NCBI GenBank assembly: GCA_030527115.1
Contig: JAUNBM010000019.1
Span: 1-36,635 of the forward strand
DNA: 36,635 nucleotides
Reading direction: 5' to 3'
Origin: Clostridia bacterium
GTDB taxonomy: Bacteria > Bacillota > Clostridia > Christensenellales > CAG-138
A model generated the notes under the pieces. The model ran no database searches. It was not told the DNA's origin and saw only the letters and a list, made by a program, of their open reading frames with translations. Position numbers and translations under genes: made by a program. Positions 33,467 through 36,635 of the stretch are shown here, in pieces (position 1 is the stretch's first letter; each line of letters starts with the position of its first letter).

Positions 33467-33544
33467 AGCCCCTGCTATCGTTAAATTATTGGGGTATCGT
33501 TGATTTTATGGCTATCGTTGAATTATTCCTCAATTATCCGTCCA
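33446..33544. repeat. 10-bp perfect inverted repeat spanning the end of hsdR
   Basis: TGGACGGATA (33446-33455) and its exact reverse complement TATCCGTCCA (33535-33544) lie 79 bp apart. The second copy encodes the last residues of HsdR. The three short direct repeats lie between them. Confidence 0.55.
33476..33529. repeat. Three direct repeats, 18-19 bp period
   Basis: TATCGTT recurs at 33476, 33495 and 33513, each followed by an AT-rich continuation of the form RAWTTATT or close to it. The regular 19- and 18-bp steps put them on nearly the same face of the helix. They could be protein-binding sites (an integrase arm region or operator) at the edge of the acquired DNA. Confidence 0.5.
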
Positions 33545-36541
33545 CATTTCACACTGCCCGATGACAGTAGCTATGGCATCTTCCATGCCTTCCGGTGGGT
33601 ATTTGTATTTTTTAAGGAGCTTCTTAACCATGCGACGCATACCGGCACGGGCAGACTCTTTCTTTTGCCAATCAATCGTGCGACTCCTTCGCAGTAGGTC
33701 TGTAAGCTCGCGAGTCATAGATACAAGCTCATCATTCTGGTAAATATCCTTAATAGCTTCAGGCCGCGTTAAGGCGTCATAGAATGCCATTTCTTCCTCT
33801 GTTAGCCCCATAGCATCGCCTTCCGCTTGGGAGTTTGCCATATCTTTCGCCATTCTCAACAGTTCTGCAATAACCTCCTCGTTGGAAAGCATGCCATTAA
33901 GGTACGCTTTCATGGCACGGGATAGCATTTCTGAAAATTTCTCGCTCTTGACGAGGTTCGTTTTACGGTAGAGCGACACTTGTTCGGCGAGCAGCTTTTT
34001 CAAAATCTCTACAGCAAGATTCTTTTCCTTCATTTTTGCGATTTCGTCAAGGAACTTCGGATCGAACAGGGAGAAGCCTGTGTCCACATCCGAAAACAAA
34101 TTGATAACGCCTTCACTCTGTATGCTCGCTTTCAGCAGCTCATTGATACGAGCATTTATTTCTTTTAAAGACAAGGGCTTCCCTTCGCCGGTGATGCGAG
34201 TGAGCAGAGTTCGAACCGCCTCAAAATATGCTGCCTCAAAACGTTGTTCCGAATTGAGCAATGACCGGCAAAGAGACAGTGCCTGACGCAAAAGCATAGC
34301 TTCTTTGATAAAGGCTACCTTTTTCTTCTCTTTCGGAACGCCGGACAGGAAGTTTACGCCGCCACTTATGGCCTTGGCGCGGGACAGGTCGGTAGCGTTT
34401 GCCTGCATGAATCCTGAGTAGTCGAAGCCATGTAGCAGGTCACGGCAGACCTCCAGTTTTTCAATAAACTTCGGCAGGGCTGTCTTGGCAATGTCCGTAT
34501 CTCCATAATTGTGCTTGTCACGGTTAGTATAGTCATTCATCGCCTGTTTCAGTGCGGAAGCGATTCCAACATAATCGACTACTAATCCGCCCTCTTTATC
34601 CTTATAAACGCGGTTGACACGGGCAATTGCCTGCATAAGGTTATGGCCGGACATTGGTTTGTAAACATACATTGTAGCAAGCGACGGTACATCGAAACCC
34701 GTCAACCACATATCCACGACGATGACAATCTTCATCGGATCATCGTTATCCTTGAACCTTTTTGCCAACTCGTCGCGGCGGCGTTTATTGCCGATTACGC
34801 TGCGCCATTCTTCGGGGTCTTTATTGCTCTCTGTCATCACAACACCTACCTTCTCCTCCCATTCGGGGCGGAGTTCAAGCAGCTTGCGGTAGATTGCCAT
34901 TGCTATAGCGCGAGAATAGCCAACAATCATTGCCTTGCCTGTAAGCTCATACTGGCGGTTATCCTCGTAATGCTTTACGATATCCTCACACAGTGCGGTA
35001 ATGGTCTGTTCTGCACCGAGGATAGATTCCATTTTGCCAAGCTCTTTTTTGCTCTTTTCAATTGCGAAGTTTTCGGCATTTTGCGCCAAAATGTCATATT
35101 CGGCATCAATGAGATGCAAAATATCTTCGTCCAGTTTGAGGTGAATAACGCGGCTCTCGTAGTAGACGGGCCGCGTGGCGCCATCCTCCACAGCTTGGGT
35201 CATATCATAGATGTCGATGTAATTGCCGAACACTTCAATGGTGGAACGGTCTTTACTGGAAATCGGCGTTCCCGTGAAGCCGATATATGTGGCATTGGGG
35301 AGACTCTCCCGAATAATCAGTCCGAAGGACTTCTGTATACGTCCGGTTTTGCTATCCACCCGCTCATCAATAAACTGACTGCGATGTGCTTCGTCCGCCA
35401 TAACGATGATGTTTCTGCGGTCGGAGAGGCAATCGGAGCTTTCTTCGAACTTTTGCGCCGTAGTAAAGATGATTCCGTTTGCCTGTCGCCATGCGAGTAG
35501 TTCTTTCAGATGTAAGCGGCTTTCGGCTTGTTGTGGCACTTGGCGCAGGAAGTCGGAACATTTGGCAAACTGGCCGAAAAGCTGGTCGTCAAGGTCGTTG
35601 CGGTCGGTCAGAACTACTATGGTCGGAGAATTCAGAGCCTCTTGTAGCAGATGGGCGTAAAAAACCATTGACAACGATTTACCGCTGCCTTGTGTATGCC
35701 AGAACACCCCGCCCTTGCCGTCCGTAATGGTTGCGTTGACGGTAGAAGCGACAGCTTTTCTCACAGCGAAATACTGGTGATAAGCACCAAGGATTTTTGC
35801 TTCGCCGGAGAAACAAATAAAGTTCTTGATAATATCGAGTAACCGTGCCTTATCGAAAATGCCCTCAATAAAGGTGTCAAACTGGGCGTATTGCGTGTTT
35901 TCGTAGCTGCCGTCCTTCGTTTTCCATTCCATGAAGCGATCTTCACCCGCGGTGATCGTCCCGGCTTTGGAGATGGCGAGGTCGCTCATAACGAGAAAAG
36001 CGTTGTAGATAAAAAGCGACGGTATCTCGTGCATATAGTTCCGAAGCTGAAAGAACGCCTCCGATGCATCCGTTTCCTCACGGCTTGGTGACTTTAACTC
36101 AAAGATAACCACAGGTAGACCATTTAAGAAGACAATTACATCCGGGCGTTTCTCGCTGTTCTCGACAATCGTCCACTGATTGGCTACAGTAAAGGTGTTG
36201 TTGGAGACGTTTTCATAGTCCACAAGACAGACCAGAGCCGTCCGCTGCTCGCCTTTGTCGTAAAAATTGACGGATACGCCGTTTTGCAGGTAATCCATGA
36301 ACTGGATATTCTTCTGTAGCATTGTTCCGTTTTCAAAATTGCGAAGCTTATAAACCGCCTCGGTTATAGCGGTATCCGGCAGCTTCGGGTTGATGCGGTG
36401 CAACGCAGATAAAAGCTCATCGGAATAAAGCGGGTCGGTATAATCTCGCACAAGGTCTGGAGCATAGATGTAATTATACCCCAGCGTGTCGCGGAATATC
36501 TCGATTACCGCATTTTCATAGTTTGCTTCAGTGTATGGCAT
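33530..36541 (-). CDS. hsdR: Type I restriction enzyme, R subunit (HsdR)
   Basis: A 1003-residue motor and nuclease subunit of a type I restriction-modification system; with HsdM and HsdS it cuts unmodified foreign DNA far from the recognition site. The N-terminal nuclease has the PD-(D/E)xK pattern in RPDVIVFLNG...FELK (D134, E148, K150). The helicase part has Walker A GSGKS (285-289), DEAH (383-386), the SAT-like GFTGTP and the C-terminal motor block AIARVNRVYKDKEGG. A helical C-terminal part (about 770-1003) would contact the methylase core. AAGGAGG lies 8 nt before the ATG. The gene is visibly AT-richer with different codon choice from the rest of the window, a sign of transfer. hsdM and hsdS are presumably beyond the right edge. 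Confidence 0.93.
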   Translation of the reverse strand: MPYTEANYENAVIEIFRDTLGYNYIYAPDLVRDYTDPLYSDELLSALHRINPKLPDTAITEAVYKLRNFENGTMLQKNIQFMDYLQNGVSVNFYDKGEQRTALVCLVDYENVSNNTFTVANQWTIVENSEKRPDVIVFLNGLPVVIFELKSPSREETDASEAFFQLRNYMHEIPSLFIYNAFLVMSDLAISKAGTITAGEDRFMEWKTKDGSYENTQYAQFDTFIEGIFDKARLLDIIKNFICFSGEAKILGAYHQYFAVRKAVASTVNATITDGKGGVFWHTQGSGKSLSMVFYAHLLQEALNSPTIVVLTDRNDLDDQLFGQFAKCSDFLRQVPQQAESRLHLKELLAWRQANGIIFTTAQKFEESSDCLSDRRNIIVMADEAHRSQFIDERVDSKTGRIQKSFGLIIRESLPNATYIGFTGTPISSKDRSTIEVFGNYIDIYDMTQAVEDGATRPVYYESRVIHLKLDEDILHLIDAEYDILAQNAENFAIEKSKKELGKMESILGAEQTITALCEDIVKHYEDNRQYELTGKAMIVGYSRAIAMAIYRKLLELRPEWEEKVGVVMTESNKDPEEWRSVIGNKRRRDELAKRFKDNDDPMKIVIVVDMWLTGFDVPSLATMYVYKPMSGHNLMQAIARVNRVYKDKEGGLVVDYVGIASALKQAMNDYTNRDKHNYGDTDIAKTALPKFIEKLEVCRDLLHGFDYSGFMQANATDLSRAKAISGGVNFLSGVPKEKKKVAFIKEAMLLRQALSLCRSLLNSEQRFEAAYFEAVRTLLTRITGEGKPLSLKEINARINELLKASIQSEGVINLFSDVDTGFSLFDPKFLDEIAKMKEKNLAVEILKKLLAEQVSLYRKTNLVKSEKFSEMLSRAMKAYLNGMLSNEEVIAELLRMAKDMANSQAEGDAMGLTEEEMAFYDALTRPEAIKDIYQNDELVSMTRELTDLLRRSRTIDWQKKESARAGMRRMVKKLLKKYKYPPEGMEDAIATVIGQCEMWTDN

Positions 36542-36557
36542 AAGGGCAGCCTCCTTC

Positions 36558-36635
36558 TTAGTCTATCAAAACGCACATAGGCGGTAAATCATCATTTAGC
36601 GGCTTGATCCTTGAGAACCGCATATTGCCTTTTCC
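36558..36635 (-). CDS. C-terminal end of an upstream gene, partial
   Basis: A minus-strand frame open from the window edge for 25 codons (ending ...NDDLPPMCVLID) stops at TAA 36560-36558, 16 nt before hsdR and just before its ribosome binding site. That position fits the end of a gene in the same operon, but too little is left to identify it. A second frame ending at 36592 (...KRQYAVLKDQAAK) is the alternative. Confidence 0.35.
   Translation of the reverse strand, partial: GKGNMRFSRIKPLNDDLPPMCVLID

Noticed and set aside
33246-33503. Plus-strand frame of 85 codons after the tRNA
   Set aside because: It begins inside tRNA-Met and crosses the terminator hairpin, so it is not a gene.
33476-33529. 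CRISPR array
   Set aside because: Only three short 7-bp cores at 18-19 bp steps with no spacer-sized unique segments and no cas genes.
34643-35500. Plus-strand frame of 285 codons within the hsdR region
   Set aside because: Antisense to the helicase part of hsdR, which has intact motifs; no start signals.

Overview
The window looks like chromosomal DNA from a GC-rich member of the Clostridia (Bacillota). The evidence is a stage II sporulation protein P gene, a secreted protein with a type I dockerin, strong AGGAGG-type ribosome binding sites, sigma-A-like promoters with 17-bp spacers, and an elongator tRNA-Met very like that of Bacillus. Three exported proteins carry Thr/Pro-rich linkers. 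The exact order or genus cannot be fixed from the sequence alone.

Layout. 1-6.8 kb (+): a PAP2-family membrane phosphatase; a coupled pair made of an anchored protein of unknown function and a large secreted dockerin/Ig-like/lectin-like/M15 peptidase protein; a DUF1846 protein; a nitroreductase-family protein. 6.8-10.5 kb (-): a three-gene MacB/LolCDE-like ABC system (two FtsX-type permeases, one ATPase). 10.6-14.7 kb (+): murC followed by a tightly packed trio (condensation/acyltransferase-like protein, small multi-pass membrane protein, CDP-alcohol phosphatidyltransferase) that looks like an envelope lipid module. 14.7-17.1 kb (+): a DUF1538 membrane protein whose only well-placed start codon is ATC, followed by a protein with two tandem PII-like domains. 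17.1-19.9 kb (-): trkA and trkH for potassium uptake. 20-24.2 kb: spoIIP (-), a DUF5131 (Gp37/Gp68-like) protein (+), murA (-) and a membrane-anchored solute-binding protein (-). 24.3-30.4 kb (+): a HAD phosphatase, then an operon of RlmI-like methyltransferase, Thr/Pro-linker lipoprotein, a double RluA-type pseudouridine synthase, a TcdA-like E1 enzyme and phosphoglucomutase. 30.4-33.0 kb (-): proS and a six-helix membrane protein. 33.2 kb (+): tRNA-Met(CAU). 33.4-36.6 kb (-): visibly AT-richer DNA with a complete hsdR of a type I restriction system and the end of an upstream gene. This block was probably acquired next to the tRNA.

How the genes work together. Most of the window is envelope biology (MurA, MurC, SpoIIP, M15 peptidase, CDP-alcohol transferase, PAP2) and ion or solute handling (Trk, DUF1538-PII, ABC system), plus RNA modification and tRNA charging. 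The points I would look at first are: three genes whose start codon lies exactly 6 nt after a -10 box and which have no usual Shine-Dalgarno sequence for that start (probably leaderless mRNAs); the apparent ATC start of the DUF1538 gene beside a double PII-like gene; the RluA-RluA fusion with both catalytic motifs intact; the acyltransferase-like/membrane/CDP-alcohol transferase module behind murC; and the repeats between tRNA-Met and hsdR. No gene-free stretch is longer than about 300 bases; the larger gaps (800-1037, 10436-10690, 14681-14800, 32996-33230, 33308-33529) hold the promoters, terminators and repeats listed.
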